Source: Chloroflexota bacterium
GTDB taxonomy: Bacteria; Chloroflexota; Anaerolineae; Anaerolineales; UBA11858
Assembly: GCA_018648225.1 (NCBI GenBank)
Contig: JABGRQ010000064.1
Location: forward strand, 1 to 49,911
Reading direction: 5' to 3'
Length of the DNA stretch: 49,911 bases
Positions within the stretch are counted from its first letter, which is position 1, and each line of letters begins with the position of its first letter. A program made the position numbers and the translations under genes. Positions 1-8,326 of this stretch are shown here, piece after piece. The notes beneath the pieces are model-generated. The model did not search any database. It had not been told where the DNA came from and worked only from the letters and a program-made list of their open reading frames with translations.

Positions 1-177
1 GCTCATCAGGGCTACCAGAAACTCCAGTACCTTTGTCTGTGGTTTATGACGATACACCTTTTGTTTCAGCGGAACTGCCTCGAGGGCTTTCACCAGCCCG
101 GTTTCCTGTGCAAACTGGCCCCAGGCCACCAAAAATGCGTGCTGGGTCTCGAAAACTTGCTCGTTATTTTTGCTCAT
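1..177 (-). CDS. Transposase, N-terminal fragment (cut by window edge)
   Basis: An open frame runs from an ATG at 177 to the left edge of the window, giving 59 residues starting MSKNNEQVFETQ and including VLEFLVALMS. A strong ribosome site (GGAGGGG) lies just upstream on the minus strand. The pattern, a short N-terminus followed by VPLKQK and KTxVLEFLVALMS, resembles the start of DDE transposases of the IS4/IS5-like groups that are frequent in Chloroflexota; this is recognition from memory, not a search. The catalytic part is outside the window, so the family cannot be fixed. Its position at the very edge fits an assembly break at a multicopy insertion sequence. Confidence 0.55.
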   Translation of the reverse strand, partial: MSKNNEQVFETQHAFLVAWGQFAQETGLVKALEAVPLKQKVYRHKPQTKVLEFLVALMS

Positions 178-318
178 GGCCCCTCCAATTTTCCGGATTG
201 AATAGGCCACAAGCATAACGGGTCTGTATTCAGTTGGTAATGTTCAAATAATCTTGTGTTCTATGACCGTTTTTTGCGATCCGGTCTCTGATTGCGCAAC
301 ACTTACGTTAGGAAAGAA

Positions 319-1785
319 ATGAAGTATATTATTTATGATTCTTCAATGCTGAAATATCAGCTAGCCAATCATGAGTCAGGTCAGTGTGATTGCGATTGCG
401 ACTGCGCCTGCGCTGTTACCCCCTGCGCCGACTTCACCACGGCTGATTTTACAGGTACCTGGCGCGCGGTTGATGCCCAAATCATCCCCTTTTCAGATGG
501 CTGGCAAGGCATGTTCACACCCGGCGGTTTTGTTCCGTTGGCGGTTCTCAATCCTTCTGCCTACGATCTCTGGACGCGCTTTCAACAAACCCAAAATATT
601 GACTTACTCAATTTGTCAGAAGAAGAAACCCAGGCCGCCCTCGAAATGGCCTCCGCCGGATTGCTGGTGCCGCAAACTGAACAATCTTCAACCTTCAACC
701 TTCAACCTTCTGCATTTCTCTCCGCCTGGCTGCACCTCACCGACCGCTGCAACCTGCGCTGCGCATACTGCTACCTGCCGCATGTGCGCGAAGATATGAC
801 CGCCGAAACCGGTCGTGCTGCCGTGGATGCTACCTTCCGCTCGGCGCTGGCGCATGGCTATGAAACCGTCAAGCTCAAATACGCCGGTGGTGAGCCGTTG
901 CTGCGCTTCCCGTTGATTTTGGAATTGCACCAATACGCCCAACAACTTGCCGAAGAATATAATCTTGAACTTGACGGTGTTGTGCTTTCTAACGGAACCC
1001 TGCTCACCGAGGCAATCATCACTAATCTCCAATCCCACAACCTGCGCTTGATGATTTCCCTCGATGGTATGGGCGACTGGCACGATACGCAACGTCCGTA
1101 TGCCGGAGGGCGTGGCACGTTCCAGGATGTCGCCGAAGCGGTGGAATTGGCGCTTGACCATGCGCTTGTGCCGCATATTTCGATTACCGTCAGTGGGCGT
1201 AATGCTGAGGGTTTGCCAGCGATCATCGCCTGGGTGCTGGAGCGGGATTTGCCGTTCAGCGTTAACTTTTACCGCCAGAATGATTTATCCGTCACACACA
1301 CGGATTTGAAACTCGAAGAAGAAAAAATCATCGCTGGGATGCTGGCGGCTTTTGATGTGATCGAAGATACTTTGCCGGAACACAGTTTGCTGGCATCATT
1401 GACCGACCGGGCTAACCTGGCTGTGCCGCATGAGCGCACTTGTTCAGTCGGACACGATTATCTGGTCTTCGACCAAAATGGACGCGTGGCGAAGTGCCAG
1501 ATGATGATGAATGAGGCAGTCGCCGATGTCCATACCGAAGACCCATTGCAACGGATCCGCACTGACCAACTTGGCGTACAGAATATCTCTGTGGAAGAAA
1601 AAGCAGGCTGCCGCGACTGCGACTGGAAATTCTGGTGTGCGGGTGGATGCCCCCTCGAAACGTTCCGCGCTACGGGGCGCTACGATGTTCAATCTCCCAA
1701 TTGCAATATTTATAAAGCCATATTCCCCGAAGTTTTACGTCTCGAAGGCTTGCGCCTGCTGAAGCAAGCTGGCGAACTCGCCTGA
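319..1785 (+). CDS. Radical SAM/SPASM peptide-maturase-like protein with Cys-Asp rich N-terminus
   Basis: A 488-residue protein. The radical SAM motif C144xxxC148xxC151 (CNLRCAYCY) binds the 4Fe-4S cluster that cleaves S-adenosylmethionine. The C-terminal SPASM region has C375, C393 and a C431xxC434x5C440x3C444 cluster for auxiliary Fe-S centres. Residues about 60-135 (LNPSAYDLWTRF and following) look like a PqqD/RRE-type peptide-recognition fold. Residues 23-36 are a run of alternating Cys and Asp or Ala (C23, C25, C27, C29, C31, C36), which is not standard for the family. Proteins of this type usually modify ribosomal peptides, but no precursor gene is visible nearby. The ATG at 319 has AGGAAAG just upstream and is preferred to a TTG at 292. 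A heptamer repeat encodes part of the linker before the SAM domain. The substrate is unknown. Confidence 0.8.
   Translation: MKYIIYDSSMLKYQLANHESGQCDCDCDCACAVTPCADFTTADFTGTWRAVDAQIIPFSDGWQGMFTPGGFVPLAVLNPSAYDLWTRFQQTQNIDLLNLSEEETQAALEMASAGLLVPQTEQSSTFNLQPSAFLSAWLHLTDRCNLRCAYCYLPHVREDMTAETGRAAVDATFRSALAHGYETVKLKYAGGEPLLRFPLILELHQYAQQLAEEYNLELDGVVLSNGTLLTEAIITNLQSHNLRLMISLDGMGDWHDTQRPYAGGRGTFQDVAEAVELALDHALVPHISITVSGRNAEGLPAIIAWVLERDLPFSVNFYRQNDLSVTHTDLKLEEEKIIAGMLAAFDVIEDTLPEHSLLASLTDRANLAVPHERTCSVGHDYLVFDQNGRVAKCQMMMNEAVADVHTEDPLQRIRTDQLGVQNISVEEKAGCRDCDWKFWCAGGCPLETFRATGRYDVQSPNCNIYKAIFPEVLRLEGLRLLKQAGELA
686..710 (+). repeat. Heptanucleotide tandem repeat (CTTCAAC) inside the radical SAM gene
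   Basis: Three exact copies of CTTCAAC (686-692, 693-699, 700-706) plus CTTC. Three heptamers make 21 bp, so the reading frame is kept; the array codes for STFNLQPS in the linker between the PqqD-like and radical SAM domains. Confidence 0.85.
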
Positions 1786-1810
1786 TCCGCCTCACTCCAT
1801 TCAATAAAAA

Positions 1811-1845
1811 AAGCCCCTTCTTTTCAACTTGATAAGAAGGGGCTT
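1811..1845 (-). terminator. Rho-independent terminator after rny
   Basis: A perfect 12-bp stem, AAGCCCCTTCTT (1811-1822) with AAGAAGGGGCTT (1834-1845), lies between two convergent genes. The A-tract at 1803-1812 becomes a T-tract on the minus strand, so it best serves rny; it may also stop readthrough from the radical SAM gene. Confidence 0.8.
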
Positions 1846-1875
1846 CCTGTTTCCTAATACCCGGTCGCCCAATCC

Positions 1876-3405
1876 CTACTTCGCATAATCGGTAGCGCGT
1901 GTCTCGCGGATCACCGTTACCTTGATCTGGCCGGGGTACTGCATCGTCTCTTCGATTTGTTTGGAGATGTCGCGGGCCAACTGGATTGATGCCAAATCAT
2001 CCACGTTTTCGGGATGTACGAAGACGCGGATTTCGCGACCCGCTTGCAGGGCGTAGGTTTCGCGCACGCCCTCATGGGTGTTGGCAATCTCTTCGAGTGC
2101 GCGTACCCGCTTGATATATTGTTCCACGCTCTCTCGCCGCGCCCCGGGTCGCGCTCCGGAGATGGCATCCGCGGCTTCAACGATCACAGCTTCCACAGTT
2201 TCCTGTTCGACTTCATGATGATGCGCGGCGATGGTATTCACCACCAACGGGGGAACCCCGTAGCGCAGGGCAAATTCCGCCCCAATTCCGGCGTGCGTGC
2301 CTTCAACGTTGTGATCCATGGCTTTGCCAAGGTCGTGCAGCAAGCCGCCCGCTTTGGCGAGTTCTACATTGGCGCCCAATTCTGCTGCAATCACAGATGC
2401 CAACTTGGCCGATTCGACCGCGTGCGCCAACTGATTTTGTCCGTAAGACGTGCGGAATTTGAGCCGCCCCAATTTCTTGATAATCTCTTTATGCAGCCCG
2501 GGAACGCCAGCTTCAAAAGCGGCCTCCTCACCGGCTTCAACAATCACCCGCTCAACTTCTTTGCCTTCTTTTTTGACGATCTTTTCAATATGCGCCGGAT
2601 GAATGCGCCCATCCAGCACCAGTTTTTCCATCGAGCGTCGGGCCACCTCGCGGCGTACCGGATCAAAACTCGAGATCGTAATCGCCTCAGGCGTGTCATC
2701 AACGATCACATCCACCCCGGCAGCGCGTTCAAAGGCATGAATATTGCGCCCGTTGCGGCCAATAATGCGGCCTTTCATATCATCAGAGGGGAGCACAACA
2801 TTGGATGAAGTCACTTCGACCACATGCTCAGAAGCCACTCGCTGAATGGCATCGGCCACCAGTTTGCGAGCGCGGCGGTCGCCTTCTTCTTGGGCTTCGG
2901 CTTCAACCTGCCGGATAATGCGTGCCATATCGTCACGGGCACCTTTTTCGACCTCAGCCAGCAAAATACTACGGGCTTCTTCCGCATTCATGCGGGCAAT
3001 TTTCTCCAGCTTTTCACGGGCCTCGCCTTCGATTTTTTCAATGGCGTTCGTCTGACGATCAAGCGTGCTTTGACGATTATTCAGCGATTGCTCGCGCTGT
3101 TCGAGGCGTTCGGAACGTTTGTCGAGCTGGTCGTGGCGCCGTTGCAGGCGATCTTCCGAGCGCGAAACTTCCTGCCGCCGTCGGGCAATTTCTTCTTCAG
3201 TTTCCTGGCGCTCTTTTAGAATTTCGTCGCGCGCTTCCAATACAATTTCATGGGCTTTTTGTTCAGCTTTTGTAAGAATATTTTCGCTCTGCTCAACCAG
3301 CCTTTGATTGGCCTGATGAGCCAGATAGGCTTTTATAGAATAGCCTATTGCTGCACCAATCAGCAGTGCGAACAGTGGAAAGATAAAGGGGATGATTTCT
3401 TTCAT
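1876..3405 (-). CDS. rny: Ribonuclease Y
   Basis: A 509-residue membrane-anchored endoribonuclease that starts mRNA decay. The order is typical: an N-terminal transmembrane helix (residues about 5-25), a long charged coiled coil (about 30-190), a KH RNA-binding domain with the GRNGRNIHAFE loop (about 210-270), and an HD metal-dependent phosphohydrolase domain with HDLGKAMD (about 330-430). Length matches the family (about 510-520). It is the last gene of a minus-strand group recA, recX, rny, a neighbourhood seen in several Gram-positive and Deinococcus-type genomes. A GAGGCA stretch precedes the ATG. Nothing appears broken. Confidence 0.95.
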   Translation of the reverse strand: MKEIIPFIFPLFALLIGAAIGYSIKAYLAHQANQRLVEQSENILTKAEQKAHEIVLEARDEILKERQETEEEIARRRQEVSRSEDRLQRRHDQLDKRSERLEQREQSLNNRQSTLDRQTNAIEKIEGEAREKLEKIARMNAEEARSILLAEVEKGARDDMARIIRQVEAEAQEEGDRRARKLVADAIQRVASEHVVEVTSSNVVLPSDDMKGRIIGRNGRNIHAFERAAGVDVIVDDTPEAITISSFDPVRREVARRSMEKLVLDGRIHPAHIEKIVKKEGKEVERVIVEAGEEAAFEAGVPGLHKEIIKKLGRLKFRTSYGQNQLAHAVESAKLASVIAAELGANVELAKAGGLLHDLGKAMDHNVEGTHAGIGAEFALRYGVPPLVVNTIAAHHHEVEQETVEAVIVEAADAISGARPGARRESVEQYIKRVRALEEIANTHEGVRETYALQAGREIRVFVHPENVDDLASIQLARDISKQIEETMQYPGQIKVTVIRETRATDYAK

Positions 3406-3516
3406 AGTTGCCTCGTATGTCTATTTGCGAATAAGGTATGGCTGGCTTGCCCTTTTTAGGGGATGCCCGGCCCGGAGCGGGAATTTCAAACCTGTAACCG
3501 GTGTGGATTCGGCTCC

Positions 3517-4146
3517 CTAAGCTTCGTCTTGCATTCGGGCCCAAGCTTGTTCTACCGCGGGCGCGGATACATCGTAGTTGAAGCCGCGGCGAGCCAGAAA
3601 TCCCAATAACTTCTTGCGAAATTCCGGCCATTCCAGTCGACGATATTTGCGGGCGTTCTTCTCGGCGGCCCGGAGCGCAAGCGCTTGCTCATCCAGGTCC
3701 AGCAATGTTTCCTGGATGATCTCGTCCGCGATGCCTTTTTGACGAAGTTCACTGTGCAAAGCCCTGCGCCCGCGCGGGCGAAAATCGCTCCGATTTTCAA
3801 CCCAGGTTTGTGCAAAATACGCATCATCTACAAACCGGTTGCGGCGCAGGCGCTCCAACACATCTTCAACAACATCTTCGGGTGTGTCATGTTTCGCCAG
3901 ATTGCGCCGAATTTCTATCTCGGTGCGCACGCGATAACTGAGAAAATTTAACGCTCGTTGGTAAGCTTTTTCACCGGCCTCAGCTTGTCGTAACTGCTGA
4001 ATTTCTTCGGTCTCAAGCTGCTGCCCAATGCGCAACTGCGCCGCCACAATGTGGTAAAGTCCAAAGGCAAATTCGTCATCTAAAAAGACGCTGATGCGAT
4101 CGGGATTCTTCTTTTGGGCTTGTAGCGCAGTAATTGTCTTTTTCAT
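3517..4146 (-). CDS. recX: Regulatory protein RecX
   Basis: A 209-residue RecX-like protein, all-helical, which in known systems binds the RecA filament groove and limits its extension. The central part shows the family pattern: AYQRALNFLSYRVRTEIEIRRNL, then RLRRNRFVDDAYFAQTWVENR and GRRALHSELRQKGI, corresponding to the three tandem three-helix repeats. It is slightly longer than many RecX proteins because of about 50 residues at the N-terminus. It lies downstream of recA on the same strand but is separated by about 500 bp and a terminator, so the two may be transcribed separately. Rny follows after 111 bp. Confidence 0.88.
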   Translation of the reverse strand: MKKTITALQAQKKNPDRISVFLDDEFAFGLYHIVAAQLRIGQQLETEEIQQLRQAEAGEKAYQRALNFLSYRVRTEIEIRRNLAKHDTPEDVVEDVLERLRRNRFVDDAYFAQTWVENRSDFRPRGRRALHSELRQKGIADEIIQETLLDLDEQALALRAAEKNARKYRRLEWPEFRKKLLGFLARRGFNYDVSAPAVEQAWARMQDEA

Positions 4147-4169
4147 AAGTCAAGGTGCAACAACAAAAA

Positions 4170-4200
4170 AAGCCCTGGCATAGTAAATTGCCACGGCTTT
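4170..4200 (-). terminator. Terminator between recA and recX (minus strand)
   Basis: On the minus strand AAGCCGTGGCA pairs with TGCCAGGGCTT (one mismatch, 8-nt loop) and is followed by a run of seven T. It lies 23 bp upstream of the recX start, so it would end transcripts coming from recA and leave recX dependent on readthrough or a promoter inside the gap's 3' edge. Confidence 0.7.
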
Positions 4201-4312
4201 GTGCAGCGCGAATTTGTATCTCAGTTATGGAAAATGAGCCTTACGCTCAATAGATCTCGAAGCGATTTAGACTGATTATTGTCGAAAATTGCCCTTTGGT
4301 TTTGGAATACTC

Positions 4313-4448
4313 GAAAATCTCGTAGCTGCTAAAAAATTAACGGAATAAAATCGTAGAATATAGGTACGCAGGTTCGTGAATGGCACTATTTCTTGATTTG
4401 AGCATAGTTTTTAGTTTTAGCAAACGAACACTAGCAGCTAAGATTTTC
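4313..4448. repeat. Fold-back element with 17-bp terminal inverted repeats
   Basis: The left arm is GAAAATCT-CG-TAGCTGCTA (4313-4331) and the right arm is TAGCAGCTAAGATTTTC (4432-4448). They are complementary over 17 bp with a 2-nt bulge, enclosing about 100 bp of AT-rich sequence. This looks like a MITE-type remnant or a structured RNA. No clear target-site duplication was seen. Confidence 0.55.
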
Positions 4449-4578
4449 TCTCCTTCAGAACAAACGCTATAAGTTGGGGCCAATTTCCAGAACAGTATTA
4501 CTTTTACTGAGATATTTTCAAAGCCATGGCCGCGCCTAAAAAAATGAAAGAGAATAAATCGGGCGCGGTATCAATTTG

Positions 4579-4616
4579 CCAAACGAATGCACTATATAAT
4601 GCTGACGTTCGTTTGG
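4579..4616. repeat. Inverted repeat CCAAACGAA ... TTCGTTTGG
   Basis: A perfect 9-bp inverted repeat with a 20-nt spacer, 30 bp beyond the recA stop codon. No T-tract follows on either strand, so it is a poor terminator. The CAAACGAA half-site recurs at 4421-4428 and at 5739-5746 in the recA upstream region. Confidence 0.5.
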
Positions 4617-4645
4617 GGGCTATCCTGATGGATAGCAGAGATGTG

Positions 4646-5626
4646 TCAATGTACAAGTGGCATCCGTGGATGCGGTAATAAGGCCAGCCGTATGGCGGTT
4701 TCGATTTCTTCGGCGATTGCTCTGTTTTGCCGCAAGAACACTTCAATTTCATGGCGTTCTTGCCCCAGAGCTAGATTGTCGAATTGATAAAAAGCACCCT
4801 GCTGGCTGATGATCTCCAATTCACAAGCTAACTCAACGATCTCGCTGGTTTTGGAGATACCTTTGTTATGCAAAATGTTAAGTTCCGCATTGCGGAATGG
4901 CGGGGCAAGTTTGTTTTTGACCACGCGTGCGCGCGCTCGATTGCCTATAATTTCTCCATCCAATTCGATATTCTCCAGATGGCGCATATCAATTCGGACA
5001 GATGCATAAAATTTTAGGGCGTTGCCCCCGGGTGTTGTTTCGGGGTTGCCATAGAATTTGCCAATTCTGTAGCGGATTTGATTGGTAAAGATAATAGTGG
5101 CGCTGGTTTGTTTGAGTACGCCTGAAAGTTTTCGTAAAGCCTGTGTCATCAGGCGGGCCATCAAACCTTGATGCTCGTCGCCAAAATTGCCCTCCAACTC
5201 GGTTCGGGGCACCAACGCCGCAACAGAGTCGATCACAATCAGGTCAACAGCGCCAGAGCGTACCAGTGTTTCGGTGATTTCAAGTGCTTGTTCACCGGTT
5301 TCGGGTTGAGCAACAAGCAAGCTGTTCGCATCGACGCCGCAGATTGTTGCATAGGCTGGGTTGAAGGCGTGCTCCATATCGATGAAAGCGGCGGTATTAC
5401 CCAGCTTCTGCGTCTCGGCGACGATGTGTTGTGCCAGTGTCGTTTTTCCTGAAGATTCGGGGCCAAATATTTCTATAATGCGGCCCCGGGGGATGCCACC
5501 TACACCCAGCGCAATATCCAGCGCAAGCGAACCGGTGGAGATAACATCAACGATCTGGTACATATTGCCCCGATGGAGTGTGGATTCACCCAATATTTCG
5601 GAACGCTTATTTTGAGCGTTGCTCAT
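4646..5626 (-). CDS. recA: Recombinase RecA, divergent
   Basis: A 326-residue RecA. The ATPase core is intact: Walker A GPESSGKTT, the catalytic Glu in FIDMEHAFNPAYA (usual form DAEHALDP), Walker B LIVIDSVAALVP, and the L2 DNA-binding loop NQIRYRIGKFYGNPETTPGG (usual form [20 protein letters not shown]). The N-terminus is odd: only 28 residues precede ISTGSL, about 12 fewer than in E. coli, and the usual IEKxFGKGSIMRLG block is not recognisable. The acidic C-terminal tail is also absent. The start ATG has GAAGGA upstream and no better start is visible. The recA-recX-rny context suggests it is the main recombinase rather than an acquired copy. Confidence 0.93.
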   Translation of the reverse strand: MSNAQNKRSEILGESTLHRGNMYQIVDVISTGSLALDIALGVGGIPRGRIIEIFGPESSGKTTLAQHIVAETQKLGNTAAFIDMEHAFNPAYATICGVDANSLLVAQPETGEQALEITETLVRSGAVDLIVIDSVAALVPRTELEGNFGDEHQGLMARLMTQALRKLSGVLKQTSATIIFTNQIRYRIGKFYGNPETTPGGNALKFYASVRIDMRHLENIELDGEIIGNRARARVVKNKLAPPFRNAELNILHNKGISKTSEIVELACELEIISQQGAFYQFDNLALGQERHEIEVFLRQNRAIAEEIETAIRLALLPHPRMPLVH

Positions 5627-5738
5627 AAGATTGGGGTTCCTTCGGTGAGCGCTTTGGCATCTGCTAACAGTTTAACATGATTGCGTTGATAATGGAAGGC
5701 AGTGTAAATTTTTAGTCAGGTTTCTGCTGAAAAGGTGA

Positions 5739-5767
5739 CAAACGAAACTTTGCACGGTTCCTGTTTG
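5739..5767. promoter_or_regulatory. Candidate operator upstream of recA and maeB
   Basis: An imperfect palindrome, CAAACGAA (5739-5746) and TTCCTGTTTG (5758-5767), lies between the divergent recA and maeB genes. CAAACGAA also flanks the other side of recA. It might be a lineage-specific SOS or other operator; it does not match the CGAACRNRYGTTYG Gram-positive LexA consensus well. Confidence 0.35.
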
Positions 5768-5906
5768 GGGGCAAAATAAACCTACTTTCGCGGATGCGTT
5801 TTATCAGGCAATGCTTTGGGAATAGGAAAGAGCCTGGAAGCAGGAATCAACTCTCCACAAGTCCTGTGATGCATCCCCTTTTCTTCTATTCCTTACGAAG
5901 GAGTGT

Positions 5907-8168
5907 ATGATGAGTAAGATCACTCGTGAAGATGCTCTGGAATATCATCGTTTAGATGGTAAACCAGGGAAAATTTCGATTTTGCCAACCAAACCGCTGG
6001 ATACGCAAAGGGATTTATCTTTGGCATATTCTCCTGGGGTGGCGATTCCGGTATTGGAAATTGCCGATAATCCGGATTTGGCGTATGAATATACCTCGCG
6101 GGGAAACCTGGTCGCGGTGGTATCCAACGGCACGGCTATTCTGGGACTTGGCGATCGGGGCGCGCTGGCCTCCAAACCGGTTATGGAAGGCAAAGGGGTG
6201 CTTTTTAAAGTCTTCTCAGATATTGATGTTTTCGATATTGAACTCGACACGCATGATTCTGACGTAATCATCCAAGTTGTGGCAGCTATGGCGCCGACTT
6301 TTGGCGGCATTAACCTTGAAGATATTAAAGCCCCTGAGTGTTTCTATATTGAAGAGACGCTCAAGGAAATGCTGGATATTCCTGTTTTCCACGATGACCA
6401 GCACGGCACGGCGATTATTTCCAGCGCCGGGTTAATGAACGCCCTGGAAGTTGTTGGCAAGAAGATTGACGAAGTGAAAATCGTGGTCAATGGGGCGGGA
6501 GCTTCTGCAGTCTCTTGTGCAAATTTGGCGATTAAATTGGGGGTGCGCAAAGAAAACCTTATGATGCTGGATTCGCGTGGCGTATTGACTACAGAGCGCC
6601 TTCCCAGTTTAAATAAGTATAAAGCCCAATTTGTCCGCGAGACGGATGCGCGCACGCTGGCCGATGCGATGGTTGGCGCCGATGTGTTTTACGGTCTCTC
6701 TGTGGCCGATGTGCTAACACAGGAAATGGTTAAAACCATGGCCCACCGCCCAATTATTTTTGCGATGGCGAATCCAGACCCTGAAATCAAATACGAACTT
6801 GCTAAGGAAGCGCGCCCAGATTGCATTATGGCAACTGGACGTTCGGATTACCCCAATCAGGTCAATAATGTTTTGGGCTTCCCCTTTATTTTCCGTGGCG
6901 CCCTGGATGTCCGCTCAAGCGCCATCAATGACGAGATGAAATTGGCCGCGGCTTATGCGCTTGCAAACCTCACCAAAGAAGATGTGCCCGACAGCGTTCT
7001 GCAAGCCTATGGGGTAGAGAGCATGCGCTTGGGTGACGACTATATTATCCCCAAGCCATTTGATCCCAGGGTATTGCTTTGGGTAGCCCCAGCTGTTGCT
7101 AAAGCTGCTATGGAAACTGGCGTTGCACGTCGTGAGATTGATTTGGACGAATACCGTGAGCAGTTGGCCTATCGTCAGGGAAGTGGTCAGCGGGTGCGAC
7201 ACTTTATTATGCACAAAGCCCAGGCTGCCTCACCGAAGAAACGGGTTGTTTTTGCCGAAGGCGAAGAAGATAAAATTATCCGCGCTGCAGCACAAGTGGA
7301 GGAAGAGGGCATTGGCCAACCGATTTTGGTGGGCCGCCCTGAATATATCCATAACCGCGTGGAAGAGTTGGGACTGCGTTGTTGCCCTCATGTCGAAGAC
7401 CCCAAGAATTTCGCCCGGATTGATGCATATACCCAGGCATTTTATGAACTGCGCCAGCGCAAGGGCGTGACAGTACAAGATGCGATTGAGCTAGTCAAAG
7501 ACCCCAATGTATTCGGGTCGATGATGGTGAAAATGGGCGATGCGGATGCGTTCGTTTCTGGGCTAACCTGTCACTATCCGGAAGTGTTGCGGCCATCATT
7601 GCAAATTCATAAAACCATGCCCGGTACAAAAAAGGCCGCTGCAGCTTATATCATGGTGATTGATAAACAAGTTTATATCTTTGCAGACGCGACCGTGAAT
7701 ATTGACCCTACAGCGGAAGATTTGGCAGAGATTGCTTGCCTGGCATCGGATTTTGCTTGCCAACTCGAGATTGAACCGCGGGTAGCCCTGCTTTCGTTCT
7801 CGAATTTTGGCAGCACGCCGCATCCGCTAACGGCGAAAGTACAAAAGGCATTGGAATTGATCCGTGCGAAACGCCCTGACTTGGTTGTGGATGGTGAAAT
7901 GCAAGCCGATACAGCCGTAATATCTGAAATCATCGAGACGCGCTTCCCCTTCAGCCAGGTAAAAGATGCCAATGTTCTGATCTTCCCCTCGCTGGAATCC
8001 GCAAATATTGCCTATAAGCTCCTGGCTCGGCTCGGTGGCGCTCGGGCCATTGGCCCGATCTTGCTGGGGATGGGCGCTCCGGTGCATGCCTTGCAAACTG
8101 GCGCTGATGTGCGCGATATTGTCAATATTGCCGCCGTAGCTGTGATGGATGCGGCCAACCGCGACTGA
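5907..8168 (+). CDS. maeB: NADP-type malic enzyme fused to phosphotransacetylase-like domain
   Basis: A 753-residue protein of the MaeB type, which oxidatively decarboxylates malate to pyruvate. Residues 1 to about 430 are the malic enzyme: YSPGVAIPV near residue 43, the catalytic region [28 protein letters not shown], and the nucleotide fold VVNGAGASA. Residues about 440-753 match phosphate acetyltransferase ([18 protein letters not shown], and [15 protein letters not shown]-like C-terminus); in known MaeB proteins this half is thought to be regulatory, responding to acetyl-CoA. The length is usual for the fusion. GAAGGAG precedes a double ATG; the first is used here, the second (5910) has equally good spacing. 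A long hairpin terminator follows. Confidence 0.93.
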   Translation: MMSKITREDALEYHRLDGKPGKISILPTKPLDTQRDLSLAYSPGVAIPVLEIADNPDLAYEYTSRGNLVAVVSNGTAILGLGDRGALASKPVMEGKGVLFKVFSDIDVFDIELDTHDSDVIIQVVAAMAPTFGGINLEDIKAPECFYIEETLKEMLDIPVFHDDQHGTAIISSAGLMNALEVVGKKIDEVKIVVNGAGASAVSCANLAIKLGVRKENLMMLDSRGVLTTERLPSLNKYKAQFVRETDARTLADAMVGADVFYGLSVADVLTQEMVKTMAHRPIIFAMANPDPEIKYELAKEARPDCIMATGRSDYPNQVNNVLGFPFIFRGALDVRSSAINDEMKLAAAYALANLTKEDVPDSVLQAYGVESMRLGDDYIIPKPFDPRVLLWVAPAVAKAAMETGVARREIDLDEYREQLAYRQGSGQRVRHFIMHKAQAASPKKRVVFAEGEEDKIIRAAAQVEEEGIGQPILVGRPEYIHNRVEELGLRCCPHVEDPKNFARIDAYTQAFYELRQRKGVTVQDAIELVKDPNVFGSMMVKMGDADAFVSGLTCHYPEVLRPSLQIHKTMPGTKKAAAAYIMVIDKQVYIFADATVNIDPTAEDLAEIACLASDFACQLEIEPRVALLSFSNFGSTPHPLTAKVQKALELIRAKRPDLVVDGEMQADTAVISEIIETRFPFSQVKDANVLIFPSLESANIAYKLLARLGGARAIGPILLGMGAPVHALQTGADVRDIVNIAAVAVMDAANRD

Positions 8169-8213
8169 TACCGAATTCAATCGGCGAGCGATTTTACGTA
8201 ACGATTAACGACG

Positions 8214-8281
8214 GACGGCAGATTACACACCGCAATGATGAGCAATTTATTTGCTCTGCGGTCTGTAATCTGCCGTCTTTT
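8214..8281 (+). terminator. Long hairpin terminator after maeB
   Basis: GACGGCAGATTACA (8214-8227) pairs perfectly with TGTAATCTGCCGTC (8264-8277). The stem continues through ACCGCA/TGCGGT and GAGCAA/TTGCTC with a 5-nt bulge and a 6-nt loop, and TTTT follows. It is much longer than a minimal terminator and may also be an intergenic repeat. Confidence 0.8.
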
Positions 8282-8326
8282 ATGGTACGATTCGGAGGTT
8301 ATTTTTAGCGCATTTGGAGGCCTCGA

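Larger units (their letters stand above)
4201..4645. other. recA-recX intergenic region without a gene
   Basis: No convincing reading frame is present. The stretch is AT-rich compared with its neighbours and holds a 136-bp inverted-repeat element (4313-4448), a second inverted repeat CCGCGCC/GGCGCGG (4531-4537 with 4562-4568) and a 9-bp inverted repeat CCAAACGAA/TTCGTTTGG (4579-4616). A short frame overlapping recA from 4504 is a shadow. Confidence 0.6.

Noticed and set aside
33-218. A 61-residue plus-strand frame
   Set aside because: It lies opposite the transposase frame on the minus strand, which has a strong ribosome site and transposase-like residues.
3406-3516. tRNA-like or structured RNA in the recX-rny gap
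   Set aside because: A GGTTTGAAATTCCCG stretch on the minus strand resembles a T arm, but no acceptor stem or anticodon arm can be fitted.
5627-5906. Canonical LexA box upstream of recA
   Set aside because: No match to the E. coli CTGT-N8-ACAG or Gram-positive CGAAC-N4-GTTCG forms; only the CAAACGAA motif was retained as a weak candidate.
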